Positions 46,120-55,762 are shown, counted from the stretch's first letter. The stretch: DNA of 64,000 bases from Ideonella sp. A 288 (GCF_002198735.1 NZ_MWLO01000065.1:1-64000), one strand, 5' to 3'. The notes: generated from the letters alone by a model not told the origin. Numbers and translations: made by a program.

Positions 46120-47854
46120 GCGATACCTCGTCGGGCTTCCCCAGGGCGGAGGTCTGGCGCCGCAGCCAGTCGCTCACGAGGTCATCCAGCACCGGCAGTG
46201 TCACCGCGCCGGCGTTCATCACGGCAGCATGGAAGTCGCGGTGCCGAAAGCGCGTGCCGAGTGTCGCTTCGGCCCTGCGACGCAGTTCGCGGAACTTGAG
46301 GTTGCCGATCTGATAACCCAGCGCCTGCGCTGGCAGCGCAGCGTAGCGGTCGACTTCGCCCTCGATCGTCTCGCGCGAGAGGCTCAGGCGTTCGGACATA
46401 TACGCCACCGCCTGCTCTCGGCTCCAGCCGCGCACGTGGATGCCGGTGTCGACCACCAGGCGCACGGCGCGCCACATCTCCATTTCCAGGCGGCCATAGT
46501 GCTCATGGGGCGTGGTGTACAGCCCCATCTCGACGCCCAGCGTCTCGCAATACAGCGCCCAGCCTTCGACGCAGGCGGTGTACTTCACCGCGCCATAGCG
46601 GCGGAAGGCCGGCAGCTCGGTCTGCTCGTTCATCAGCGCCATGTGCATCAGGTGGCCGGGCCAGGCTTCGTGCACGACGAGTGCGGGGTGCAGATAGCTC
46701 GGCGCCTTGGACGGCAGCCCGCTGATCCAGAAGATGCCGGCAGACGTTCCGTCGGCCGGGCTGGGCTGCGCGTAGGCCGGCGGCATGCGCGCCGACACGG
46801 CGTCCGGGATGCTCTGCACGCCGTAGGTGATGCGTGGGATCAGGCCGAAGAATTCCGGGATGCGCCGGTCCACGCGCTTGCACAAGGCCTCGATGCTTTC
46901 ACGCAAGGCGTCGCGCGACGGGGCGATGAACTGAGGGTCTGACGCCAGGAAGGCGCGGTAGCCCGGCACGTCGCCGGCGTGGCCCGCGTCGCCTGCGACG
47001 GCTTGGATGTCGCGTTCCAGGCGCGCCACCTCGGCCAGGCCCAGTGCATGCACCTCTTCGGGATCGGCGGTGGTGCTGGTGAAGTGCTGCAACCAGGTAC
47101 GGTAGTACGCGGCACCGGCAGGGCCGTCCACGCAACTCAGTGATTCGCGCGCGCCGCGCTCCACCAGGCTCTCCACGAAATCGGCCCAAGCCTGCAGTGC
47201 GGGCAGCAAGGCGTCGCGAACCACGCCCAGGGCGCGTTCGGACTGGGCCCGCACCCCAGGTTGCGCCGCAGCCGGTGAACGCTGGAAGGGCGACATCCAG
47301 GCCGAGGCTTCGGGTATGGCGCCCAGGATGCCGCGCGTGTTGGCAGCCGCGCTCTGCAGCACGACCCGGGGATAGCGGTAACCGCGCGCATGGCCGGCTT
47401 CGATGTTGGACTGCACGTCGCGCAGGTAGGCTGGCAGGCCGGCGAGACGGTCCACGTACAGCGCTGCGGCCGCGGCATCGGTGAGGCTGGTCGAGTTGGC
47501 CCAGAACATGGCCGTGAAGTCGGGCCCGGCCGGGAACAACCAGGGCCGCTGCCAGGAATCGACAGCGTGCTGCGCCCGCAGCCCCGCCAATTCGCGCTTG
47601 ATGAGCGCCAGTGTGGCGCGCTCTTGGGCATTCAAGGGGCCGGCGTCGATCTGTTCCGCAAGCGCCAGCAAATGCCCTGCATCGTTGTCGCGGCGTTGGT
47701 GGTCGGCCGCAGATTCACGGAACAGCACCGCGTCGTGCAGCGTCTGGCCGGCGAGTACGGCCGACAAGGGCAGCTCACGACACTCGAAGGCCCAATAGTG
47801 CTCAGCCAGCGTTGCCAACGCCTGCGGTGCGATCTGCTGGGTCTGCTCGTTCAT
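46109..47854 (-). CDS. DUF885 family zinc hydrolase
   Basis: A 581-aa DUF885 protein. The HExxxGH-type motif HEAWPGHLMHMAL with downstream CVEGWALYCE is the family zinc site. DUF885 proteins are predicted metallo-carboxypeptidases or oligopeptidases related to M32. No signal peptide, so probably cytoplasmic. Start ATG 47854 overlaps the preceding stop by 4 bp. Together with M3 and M32 it gives the region three different zinc peptidases. Confidence 0.88.
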   Translation of the reverse strand: MNEQTQQIAPQALATLAEHYWAFECRELPLSAVLAGQTLHDAVLFRESAADHQRRDNDAGHLLALAEQIDAGPLNAQERATLALIKRELAGLRAQHAVDSWQRPWLFPAGPDFTAMFWANSTSLTDAAAAALYVDRLAGLPAYLRDVQSNIEAGHARGYRYPRVVLQSAAANTRGILGAIPEASAWMSPFQRSPAAAQPGVRAQSERALGVVRDALLPALQAWADFVESLVERGARESLSCVDGPAGAAYYRTWLQHFTSTTADPEEVHALGLAEVARLERDIQAVAGDAGHAGDVPGYRAFLASDPQFIAPSRDALRESIEALCKRVDRRIPEFFGLIPRITYGVQSIPDAVSARMPPAYAQPSPADGTSAGIFWISGLPSKAPSYLHPALVVHEAWPGHLMHMALMNEQTELPAFRRYGAVKYTACVEGWALYCETLGVEMGLYTTPHEHYGRLEMEMWRAVRLVVDTGIHVRGWSREQAVAYMSERLSLSRETIEGEVDRYAALPAQALGYQIGNLKFRELRRRAEATLGTRFRHRDFHAAVMNAGAVTLPVLDDLVSDWLRRQTSALGKPDEVSHAP

Positions 47855-49041
47855 GGGCCCTGCTCCCTGGGTGCGCCGCAGATCGCCTCGCGCATCACCG
47901 CAATCGTCCAGTCCGGCATCTCGTAGACGAAGTTGTGGCCAGCCCCTTTGGGCGCGACGATGCGCCGCGAGCGGGTGGACGTGGCCAGGTAGCGTTCGCG
48001 CGTGGCTGCAAAGAAGTGGAACATGCGCCGGGCGTTCTCGGCGCCGCCGGTCTGGGCTTCGGGCAACAAGGCAATGTCGCCGTCCTCGTCGTCCTTCGGG
48101 CCCACCAGCCACACCGGCAGGTCGCCCAGGTCGCGGTCATAGACCACCGTGTCCCAGGCCACGGCGGCCACGCCTTCGGGGCTGAGTTCGCTGTAGATGG
48201 ACGCTTGCGCGAAGAAGTTGCCCGCGTTCGCCTCCACCGTGCGCGCGGCGGCCACCTCGGGCCCCAGCACGGCCTGGGTGGCCTCCATGGCTTGTTTGTA
48301 GGCAGGCACCTGGGCCATGCGGGCGTTGTGCCGGGCCAGCAGGTTCACGCCAAAGAGCTGCGCGAAGCCGCCCAGCCAGGCGGTGCGGCGCATCTCCTTC
48401 AGCGCGCCCAGGCGCGGGCCGAACACGATGGTTTCCAGCGGCGTGGGGTCGAGCAGCACCAGCGTGTGCACCAGGTCCGGCCGGCGGCGCGCGATGTTGG
48501 CTGCGAGCAGCCCGCCGAAGGAATGACCCGCCCAGATGAACGGGCCTTGTTCGCCAGCACGCTCCAGCGCCAGCACAATCTCGTCGGCCTCGCGCGCGGT
48601 GGTGCGCGGGAAGGGGCCGGCGTCGCTCCACCCGGTGCCGGGGCGGTCGATCAGGATCGAGCGGGTCTCACCGCGGAACGCGCGGTGCAGGTGGTGCATG
48701 GCGTAGCCGCTGGCGTGGCCGCCGGCAAACCAGATCACGGGCACACGACCGGGCGGTGTGCTGCCTTCGGCCGTCAGGTGCACGCGGTAGCCGCCCAGAT
48801 CGACCAGCCGGCCGGGCGGCGGCGTGGCCCGGCGTGCGCGCGACAGTGCCCACAGATGGTGGATGGAGGCCGAACCAAGCACCACGCCCAGCACGACCCC
48901 CAGTGTGGCCAGTGGCCAGCGCAACGCGGCGGGGGCCACCATTGCCAGGCCGAAGAAGGGCAGGCCGACGACCGCGGCGATGAGCAGCCCGGATGCATCG
49001 TGGCTGAGCACGGCCAGCAGGGTGTTGCGCCAGCGATTCAC
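47851..49041 (-). CDS. Membrane-anchored alpha/beta hydrolase
   Basis: A 396-aa protein with two N-terminal transmembrane helices (about 15-35 and 40-65) followed by an alpha/beta-hydrolase domain. GHSFGG holds the nucleophile, LLDPTPLE follows the usual strand, and GAGHNFV holds the His. The placement suggests an inner-membrane-bound enzyme acting on an imported substrate. It is 3 bp after the MFS gene. Confidence 0.85.
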   Translation of the reverse strand: MNRWRNTLLAVLSHDASGLLIAAVVGLPFFGLAMVAPAALRWPLATLGVVLGVVLGSASIHHLWALSRARRATPPPGRLVDLGGYRVHLTAEGSTPPGRVPVIWFAGGHASGYAMHHLHRAFRGETRSILIDRPGTGWSDAGPFPRTTAREADEIVLALERAGEQGPFIWAGHSFGGLLAANIARRRPDLVHTLVLLDPTPLETIVFGPRLGALKEMRRTAWLGGFAQLFGVNLLARHNARMAQVPAYKQAMEATQAVLGPEVAAARTVEANAGNFFAQASIYSELSPEGVAAVAWDTVVYDRDLGDLPVWLVGPKDDEDGDIALLPEAQTGGAENARRMFHFFAATRERYLATSTRSRRIVAPKGAGHNFVYEMPDWTIAVMREAICGAPREQGP

Positions 49042-49044
49042 GGC

Positions 49045-50355
49045 TCAGGCCACCTTGGTCAAGGTGGATTCACCACCAGTGGTGGCCTCGCGGCTTTCAG
49101 GCAGCCACCAGGCAGCCAGCGCCGCGGCGCCCATGCAGGCTGCCGCCATGATCAAGGCCAGGTCGTAGCTGCCGGTACGGTCGTGCACCAGGCCGGCCAG
49201 CCAGGGCGAGATGCCGCCGCCCGCTGCAGTGGCCACCATCTGCGTGGCGCTGGCGCGGCCGAAGGTTTCGGCGCTGAAGTAACGCCGCGCCAGCAGCAGG
49301 CTGACGCTGTTGTCCCCGCCCGAGCACAAGCCCAGCAAGCCGCCCGCCGCGATGCTGACCCACAGCCCCCCACCGGCATAGATCACCAGCGTGGCCAGCA
49401 TGGGCACGGCCATCACGATCACCGCCAGTCGCGAAGCTGGCATGCGGTCGGCCAGCCAGCCGGCCAGCAGGTTGCCGGTCAGGCCACCCAGGCCGACCAG
49501 ACTCATCGCGAACGCCGCCTGCCCGGGGGTGGCGCCGCGGTCTTGAAGCAGTGCGGCGAAGTGCATGAAGATGGCCCCCACGCCCAGGGCGAACAGCATG
49601 TTGAACAAGGCCAGTTTCCACCAGATGGCGTCGCGCAGGAAGGCGGCCATCGACCCGGGGCCGTTGGCACCGGGAGCCGCTGCCATGGAGGCAGGTGGGC
49701 GCGCATCCGGCATGGCTGATACGCCGCGGCGCGCCGCCGGGTCGCGTTCGCGGACGAACAAGAGCGCCGCCACGCCGCAGGTCATCAGACTCAGGCCCGC
49801 CATGACCATGAATGCCTGGCGCCAGCCGAACTGGCTGATGACGGCCTGCGTCCACAGTGGATGCAGGATGCCGCCGACGCCGCCGCACGCGAACAGCAGG
49901 CCCAGGGCCCTGCCCAAGGATTGGTCGAACCAGCCTTGCACCAGCTTGGCCAGGCTGAGCAAGGACGCGCCGGCGGCGGTCACCATCAACGCCAGACACA
50001 AGCCGTAGTACACCCACACGCTGCCCTGCATCATCGAGAAGGCGGCGAAGTTGAGCGACTGCAGCACCACGCCCGCCAGGATCAGCGGGCGCAGCGGCAC
50101 CTTGTCGACGACCCACCCGGTCAGCGGCGCGACCAGCGGCGTGAACAAGGTGGCCAGGGTGAGGGCAAAGGCGATCTCGCCGCGGCTCCAGCCCAGGCTC
50201 TGCTGCAAGGGCAGCAGAAACAGGCCGAAGGTGCTGCCATAGAGCGCGGACACGCCGAACATGGCGAGCACGCCGCTGCCGGCCAGCGCACGCCAGCTGG
50301 CAGCGGAGTCGAGGGGCGCGACCTGCGGTGAAGGCCGTGGGGCGGTCGCGTCCAT
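49045..50355 (-). CDS. MFS transporter 2 (monocarboxylate/OFA-like)
   Basis: A 436-aa transporter with 12 predicted helices. The N-terminal half resembles the oxalate/formate and monocarboxylate type (YGSTFGLFLLPLQQSLGWSRGEIAFALTL, GWVVDKVPLRPLI). It starts 6 bp after the TonB receptor stop, so import across outer and inner membranes is encoded as a pair. Substrate not determined. Confidence 0.9.
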   Translation of the reverse strand: MDATAPRPSPQVAPLDSAASWRALAGSGVLAMFGVSALYGSTFGLFLLPLQQSLGWSRGEIAFALTLATLFTPLVAPLTGWVVDKVPLRPLILAGVVLQSLNFAAFSMMQGSVWVYYGLCLALMVTAAGASLLSLAKLVQGWFDQSLGRALGLLFACGGVGGILHPLWTQAVISQFGWRQAFMVMAGLSLMTCGVAALLFVRERDPAARRGVSAMPDARPPASMAAAPGANGPGSMAAFLRDAIWWKLALFNMLFALGVGAIFMHFAALLQDRGATPGQAAFAMSLVGLGGLTGNLLAGWLADRMPASRLAVIVMAVPMLATLVIYAGGGLWVSIAAGGLLGLCSGGDNSVSLLLARRYFSAETFGRASATQMVATAAGGGISPWLAGLVHDRTGSYDLALIMAAACMGAAALAAWWLPESREATTGGESTLTKVA

Positions 50356-50361
50356 CCAGCC

Positions 50362-52533
50362 TCAGAAGTCGTAGCGCACCGAGAAATCCAGCGTGCGGGG
50401 GCGCTGCAGGTAGTACTGCTGGAAGGCCTGGTTGCCGTCCGGTGTGCCCTGGATGTTCATGATGCCCCGCTTGTCGGCCAGGTTGCTCAGGCCTGCCGCC
50501 AGGGTCCAGTTGCCCTTGTTGAAGTTCACGCCCAGGTCCACCGTGTCGTAGGCGGGCGCCTTGTAGAACGCAGTGAGATCGATCACACGTTCACCGACAT
50601 GCGTGTGCGTGATGTTGAACCGCCCCGCCGAGCCCAGCGGACCCGTGAAGCGGTAATTGCCCTGCAGGGCGGTCTGCAGTTTGGCGGTGCCTGGCAGCCG
50701 CGCACCGGAGGCGATGGTCACGGGTCTGCGGCCCGCCAGCGTCTGCACGTCCTTGGTGGTCTTGGCGTCGATGCTGGCCAGCGAGGCCGCCACGTCGAAG
50801 GCCGGGTTGATGCGCCAGCGCAGCGCGGCTTCCAGCCCGGTGCTGCGGGCCTTGCCGACATTGCCGATGCCCGAGAAGGCCAGTTGGCCACGCTGCTCGA
50901 AGTAGGTGAACTGCGCGTTGGTCCAGTCCAGCAGGAAGGCCGTCAGGTCCAGTTGCACACCCGTTGCCGGCGACAGGCGAACACCCGTCTCGTAGTTCCA
51001 CAGGCTGTCGGACTTGAAGGTCGACTGCGGCGGCCCTTCGTTCACGCCACCGTAACGGTAGCCCTTGGAAGCCAGGGCGTACCACATGTTGTCTCCGAAG
51101 CGGTACTTGACGCTGACCTTGGGCGTGTTGCCGCTGTCGCCGCCGGCCAGCACTGGCCCGTTGCTCGGGGCACCGAAGACCGAACCGGTCTGCTGGAACG
51201 AGGTGCTGGTCTTGTAGACACGGCCACCCAGCCCTGCGCTCCAGCCGCCGCCCAGGCTGTACTCGCCGTCAAAGAAGGCCGCCTTCTCCGTGCCTTTCGA
51301 GGTGGTCTTCAAGTCCACCAGGTCCACGACGCCAAACGCTGCCGTGGCGTCGCTTTGCTTGGCCGCACTGTTGCCCTTGTTGGTTTGGTAGAACACGCCA
51401 GCCACCCAGCTGAGCGCGCCACCGGGCTTGCTGCTGATGCGCAGTTCCTGCGATTTGGCGTCACTGCTGCTGGCGGCGATACGCGCCACCAGCGGCAGTT
51501 GCAGCCCCAGCGTGCCAAACAGCCGGGTGTCGTCTCCATTGGCGTTGGTCTTGGTCTTCCAGTAGCCGGTGACGGACGTCAGGATCGCGCCGCCCAGGTC
51601 GTAGTCCACCGTCAGGCTGGAGAAGTCGAACTGCGAGCTGCCGCGGCCGAGCGTGGGGTTGTCGTGTTCCAGCCTCTTCGGGTCACCAAAGACATAGCTG
51701 AAGTCGTCCTGCCTGGTCTTCTGCGTGCTGGCCAAGAAGGTGGCCGTCAGTTCACGCAAGGGCTTCACGGTGACCAGCACCCGGCCGCCGGTCTGGCGCA
51801 CTTCGTTGGCGTCCTGGGTGTTGGTGCCCTTGTTGTCGATGTAACCCGGTGAGGTTCGATCAAAGGCCACCACGCGCAGCGCCGCCGCGTCACCGAGAGG
51901 CGCATTGACCATGCCGTACAGCGACGCCGCGGTCTTGCCTTGCGACACGCTGCTGGTCCCCACCTGAACCGCGGCACCGAAGGCTTTCAGCTCTGGCTTG
52001 GCCAGCAGATAGCGCACCGCGCCGCCGAGTGACCCCGAACCGAACAGTGCGCCCTGCGGCCCGCGCAGCACCTCGATGCGGTCCAGGTCGAAGGGCAGGA
52101 TGTCTGTCACCACACCCTTGAAGATGGGCGAGGCCAGGGGCACGTCTTCCAGGTACGAGCCGCTCGCGTTCTGCTGCGCACCGCCGCTCTCGGGTGAGGC
52201 CTGACTGCTCAGGCCCCGGATGGTGATGCCACTGCCGTTGGGATCGCCTCGGTTGAGCTGGACGCCGGGCGTCAGCTTCAGAAAGTCTTCCTGGTCGCGC
52301 GCACCGCGGCGCTCGAGATCGCTGCCCTGCAACACCGACACCGTGCCGGCCACCTCGCGCTGCTTCTCGAGCCGCTTGTTGGCCGAGATGACGATGGTTT
52401 GCGTGCGGTCCTCGTCAGCCTTGTCTGCCGGCGACTGCTGCGCCGCGGCTGGCTGCGATGCCATCAAACCCGCCACGGCGAGGGCGGCTCCCAGGCCGGT
52501 CAAGCGAAAGGGAAAGCGTTGCGGGCTTGTCAT
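50362..52533 (-). CDS. TonB-dependent outer-membrane receptor 2
   Basis: A 723-aa receptor. Signal peptide (1-32, ending AAAQ), TonB-box region (DRTQTIVISANKR), plug with RIEVLRGPQGALFGSGSLGGAVRYLL, and a barrel ending in TLDFSVRYDF with terminal Phe. First gene of the eight-gene minus operon; a GAAGGA ribosome site precedes ATG 52533. The frame is open to 52704 but the signal peptide fixes the start. 145 bp downstream of the AraC regulator gene. Confidence 0.92.
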   Translation of the reverse strand: MTSPQRFPFRLTGLGAALAVAGLMASQPAAAQQSPADKADEDRTQTIVISANKRLEKQREVAGTVSVLQGSDLERRGARDQEDFLKLTPGVQLNRGDPNGSGITIRGLSSQASPESGGAQQNASGSYLEDVPLASPIFKGVVTDILPFDLDRIEVLRGPQGALFGSGSLGGAVRYLLAKPELKAFGAAVQVGTSSVSQGKTAASLYGMVNAPLGDAAALRVVAFDRTSPGYIDNKGTNTQDANEVRQTGGRVLVTVKPLRELTATFLASTQKTRQDDFSYVFGDPKRLEHDNPTLGRGSSQFDFSSLTVDYDLGGAILTSVTGYWKTKTNANGDDTRLFGTLGLQLPLVARIAASSSDAKSQELRISSKPGGALSWVAGVFYQTNKGNSAAKQSDATAAFGVVDLVDLKTTSKGTEKAAFFDGEYSLGGGWSAGLGGRVYKTSTSFQQTGSVFGAPSNGPVLAGGDSGNTPKVSVKYRFGDNMWYALASKGYRYGGVNEGPPQSTFKSDSLWNYETGVRLSPATGVQLDLTAFLLDWTNAQFTYFEQRGQLAFSGIGNVGKARSTGLEAALRWRINPAFDVAASLASIDAKTTKDVQTLAGRRPVTIASGARLPGTAKLQTALQGNYRFTGPLGSAGRFNITHTHVGERVIDLTAFYKAPAYDTVDLGVNFNKGNWTLAAGLSNLADKRGIMNIQGTPDGNQAFQQYYLQRPRTLDFSVRYDF

Positions 52534-52678
52534 GGTGCGGGTCCTTCTTTGGGCAGGTGGGCTGAAGACTCCATGCCACGATAGGGGCCCGTCAAACCGG
52601 CAGCATTTGAACTTGCACCAAAGATTTAGGCGATCGGCACGACCTCGCGTTCGCATGGCCTGCCTGATCGGGTGAACC

Positions 52679-53752
52679 CTAGGTTCGAGCAGGGTCGCCC
52701 ACATCGCCTGCGTTCAGCGACAGGTTGAAGGGCGCGCGGTGCTGTCGATACTGGCGCGGCGACATCCCCACATGGCCGCTGAATGCCGCCGCAAAGCTGC
52801 TTTGGTGCCCGTAGCCCACGCGCTCGGCGACCTGGGCAATCGTGAGCGTGGCGGCAAGCAACAGTTGCTGCGCCTCGCGCATCCGGCGCTCCAGGCAGTA
52901 CTCCGCCATCGTCACGCCAAAGGCTTCCTTGAAGACGGCCTTGAGCTTGTTCTGGTTGGTGCCGATTTCGCTGGCCAGCTCGGCGAAAAGCGGTGGTTTT
53001 CGATAGCTGTGCTCCAGCCGGGCCAAGGCGGCATGCGCCAGTTCCACGTCGCGCAGCCGGTTCAGCGCAGTGCCACGCAGCAGCGGCACATGCTGCATGG
53101 CGTCCAGGGTGTAGGCCACCAGTTCAGCCAGGCGGCCGGCGTATTGCAACACGCGCATCTCGCCTTCCAGGCGTGTGTCGATGGTGTCGGCCAGCAGCGC
53201 AGCCAAACGATGGTCGAGCGGAAACGACGCGATGCGACCGACCTCGGCCGATCCGGTGACCGCGTCTCGCACCAAAGGCGGCAGATCGCCCGGCAGCAGC
53301 CCATAGCGCGCCGCGAAGGCTGACGCACGAAAGATGGCCACCAGGCCCTGCTGGCGGACGCCGCCTGCGATGTCGACGGTTTGCGGCCGGCCTTTGGGCA
53401 GGCACACCAGCGTCACTTCCGGACGGTTGAAGACCAGTTGTGCCGAACTGCCCACCTCAAAGGCGACATCGCAGCACAGCGATGCGCGCAGCATGATCAA
53501 CGCCTCATCGGTGTCGTAGCGCCAGCGTGTGGTGCGAGGCAGCACGCAGTTGATCACCGTCAGCAGCAGGTCCTGGTCGAGGCGCACGGTGTCCGATGTG
53601 CCGCTGCCGCCTTCGTGAGCATGCAAGGTGCGCACGCCTTGGCGTGCAAAGCGCTTGAAGCTATGTTCACTGGCGCCGGCGCGAAAGGCTTCCTGGTCGA
53701 AGTCCAGCGGCGACCAGGCGTCTTCGGTGGGCTTTGCTGCACGGCTGGGCAT
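52679..53752 (-). CDS. AraC-family regulator (PchR-like)
   Basis: A 357-aa regulator. An N-terminal sensor part without known motif precedes two C-terminal HTHs (about 245-345): PPLFAELASEIGTNQNKLKAVFKEAFGVTMAEYCLERRMREAQQLLLAATLTIAQVAERVGYGHQSSFAAAFSGHVGMSPRQYRQ. This layout with a neighbouring TonB receptor matches PchR-type regulators that activate uptake genes when their ligand is present. It probably activates the minus-strand operon and perhaps the divergent M19 gene. Confidence 0.92.
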   Translation of the reverse strand: MPSRAAKPTEDAWSPLDFDQEAFRAGASEHSFKRFARQGVRTLHAHEGGSGTSDTVRLDQDLLLTVINCVLPRTTRWRYDTDEALIMLRASLCCDVAFEVGSSAQLVFNRPEVTLVCLPKGRPQTVDIAGGVRQQGLVAIFRASAFAARYGLLPGDLPPLVRDAVTGSAEVGRIASFPLDHRLAALLADTIDTRLEGEMRVLQYAGRLAELVAYTLDAMQHVPLLRGTALNRLRDVELAHAALARLEHSYRKPPLFAELASEIGTNQNKLKAVFKEAFGVTMAEYCLERRMREAQQLLLAATLTIAQVAERVGYGHQSSFAAAFSGHVGMSPRQYRQHRAPFNLSLNAGDVGDPART

Positions 53753-53827
53753 GCGTTCGGTACTCCTAAATTTCCGTGTTCAGAGCCTAACCCATCCAGG
53801 CCCGAGCTGGCCTATGGTTCGCTCTGC

Positions 53828-54856
53828 ATGAACCCGACACCCAAGCCAGCCCGAGAGAAAGCGGCAGCCTTGCTGCGCCAGAGCATCGTCTGGGACAACC
53901 ACGGCTGCATGCCGGTAGCACGCCCTCACGACACATCCTTCCTCCCGCAGTTGCAGCGCTACCGTGCAGCCGGCATGAGTGCGGTGATGCTCAATGTGGG
54001 TTTCGGCGACATGGGCATCGAAGAGCACGTGCGCACCTTGGCCAGCCTGCGCCACTGGATCCGGTCACGGCCCGAGGAATACATCCTGCTGAGCACCGCC
54101 GAGGACGTCGAGCAGGCGCATGCCACGGGCCGGCTGGCGGTCGGATTCGACATCGAAGGCGCCAACGCGGTGGCCGACCAGCCCAGTCTGGTGTCGCTGT
54201 ACTACGACTTGGGCGTGCGCTGGATGCTGCTGGCCTACAACAACAACAACCGTGTCGGCGGGGGCTGTCAGGACGAAGACACCGGTCTGACGGCGTTTGG
54301 CCGCGAAGTCGTCGCAGAGATGGAGCGGGTTGGCATGCAAGTCTGCTGCAGCCACACCGGGCACCGGACGGTTCGAGATGTCTTCGACGTGGCGACCCGG
54401 CCCGTCATCTTCTCGCACAGCAACCCCAGCGCGTTGCATCCGCACCCGCGCAACATCCCCGACGACCTGATCCGAGCCTGCGCCGCAACCGGCGGCGTGG
54501 TGGGCATCAATGGCATCGGCAGCTTCCTGGGCCAGAACGACAACAGCAGCGAGACCTTTGCCCGCCACATCGACCATGTGGCGCAGCTGGTCGGGCCGCA
54601 GCACGTGGCACTGGGCCTGGACTATGTGTTCGACACCCAAGAGCTGGATGACTACCTGGCCAAGATGGGCCACACCTTTCCGGCTGAACTGGGCTACGTG
54701 AAGGGCATGCGCATGGTGGCACCGGAACAGTTGCCAGGTATCGTGGAGACACTGCAGAACTGGGGTTACGGCGATGCGGACCTGCAAGCCGTACTCGGTG
54801 GCAACTTGATGCGGCTCGCACGCGCCGTTTGGAAGCCCGGCAGTAACCTGGATTGA
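53828..54856 (+). CDS. M19 dipeptidase (renal dipeptidase family)
   Basis: A 342-aa zinc dipeptidase. The N-terminal metal motif reads WDNHGC, so Cys replaces the usual Asp of HxD. The bridging Glu lies in FDIEGANAV, His residues in CSHTGHRT and FSHSNPSAL, and Asp in LGLDYVFD. M19 enzymes hydrolyse dipeptides, including those with a D-residue at the C-terminal position. No signal peptide. Divergent from the AraC gene with 75 bp between. Fits the D-amino-acid peptide theme. Confidence 0.9.
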   Translation: MNPTPKPAREKAAALLRQSIVWDNHGCMPVARPHDTSFLPQLQRYRAAGMSAVMLNVGFGDMGIEEHVRTLASLRHWIRSRPEEYILLSTAEDVEQAHATGRLAVGFDIEGANAVADQPSLVSLYYDLGVRWMLLAYNNNNRVGGGCQDEDTGLTAFGREVVAEMERVGMQVCCSHTGHRTVRDVFDVATRPVIFSHSNPSALHPHPRNIPDDLIRACAATGGVVGINGIGSFLGQNDNSSETFARHIDHVAQLVGPQHVALGLDYVFDTQELDDYLAKMGHTFPAELGYVKGMRMVAPEQLPGIVETLQNWGYGDADLQAVLGGNLMRLARAVWKPGSNLD

Positions 54857-55389
54857 ACCCAGTTGCTGTCTATCGAATACCGCATTGACGGGTTGATCAA
54901 CTCGCAGCAACGCAAGTTGGCTATGCGCGTTCGAATGCGGAAATTGAGCATCAATGACGGCTTTGTGCGGATGAACTGAGTGACAGCTCATGGCCGGCTC
55001 TAGGTGGCCGCGAACGGCGGCTTCGTAGACTCACAGCCCGGAAGAAGTCGGTCCCAGTGTCAGGCAGGCTGGGGGGCACCTGACCGGCCGGTTTGGGTCG
55101 GCAGCACCCGTTCGCGAAACATGGGAGCTGTCGTTGGATGCGGTGACCTAGTGGCCTCACCACTTATCCACAAAGTTGGGGACGAACGGCAGGTATCTGA
55201 TCAGAGCGGCCAACTGGCCCGGCGAACCCTGAGCGGCAGGTATCGGCGTGCACCGACATTCGTCCGCCAGAACCGAACGGCTGCTGGCAGTCTGCAGCCG
55301 CCATGTCACCGCCTTCGCTCGCGAGCTTGTTCAGCTCTCCGGGTTCACCAAACTAGTCAGGCTCTGAACCCAGGGACCATGCGCCACTC
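54857..55389. other. Intergenic debris before the IS66 remnant
   Basis: About 530 bp with no supported gene. It contains GGTTTGGGTCGGCAG near 55092, like motifs in the other debris zones, and probably decayed mobile-element DNA. Confidence 0.4.
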
Positions 55390-55568
55390 GAACGATATCT
55401 GTCGGCTGCCATCGATGGCTACCGCTACCTCAGTGCGTTGCTGGTTGCGCTGCCCAGAGCCAAGACCGTCGAAGACTACGAGGCCCTGCTGCCCTGGCGC
55501 ATTGCCGCGGCCGATCGCTGATCAATGACCGGCGCACAGCGCAAGGACGCGGTTGACTGACCGCTTAC
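55390..55568 (+). mobile_element. 3' remnant of an IS66-family element
   Basis: A frame reading ERYLSAAIDGYRYLSALLVALPRAKTVEDYEALLPWRIAAADR and stop (55519-55521) matches the C-terminus of IS66 TnpC proteins (…EALLPW). The DNA ends CGCTTAC at 55562-55568, the reversed IS66 terminal sequence GTAAGCG. Everything upstream of the tnpC tail is missing or unrecognisable. It is a different IS66 type from the intact element at 20.6 kb. Confidence 0.7.
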
Positions 55569-55762
55569 CTCACTTCTGCCGCGTGGCGCTTTCCTTTCGC
55601 GCGCACCACGGGGACCACGACGTCCCTCATCCACTGCGCCAACTCAAGCTTCTCAGTCAATTTCATGAGGGTCCTCCACTTACGGCTTCTGGTGAATGTG
55701 GCGCCTACGCAACTATTAGCGTCGGCAACCACGCCGTACTCCTTGGTCGGAGTGCTGCTCAC
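55565..55762 (-). pseudogene. Small gene truncated by the IS66 remnant
   Basis: MSSTPTKEYGVV...MKLTEKLELAQWMRDVVVPVVRAKGKRHAAEV is open until the IS end supplies a TAA (55565-55567). The natural C-terminus is lost. It starts in the stop of the upstream minus-strand gene (4-bp overlap), so the two were an operon. No family recognised. Confidence 0.5.

Noticed and set aside
33462-47854. Identification of the region as a classical mlr microcystin-degradation cluster
   Set aside because: There is no MlrA-type CAAX-like protease or MlrC-type M81 peptidase; only general resemblance in the MFS and beta-lactamase-fold genes.
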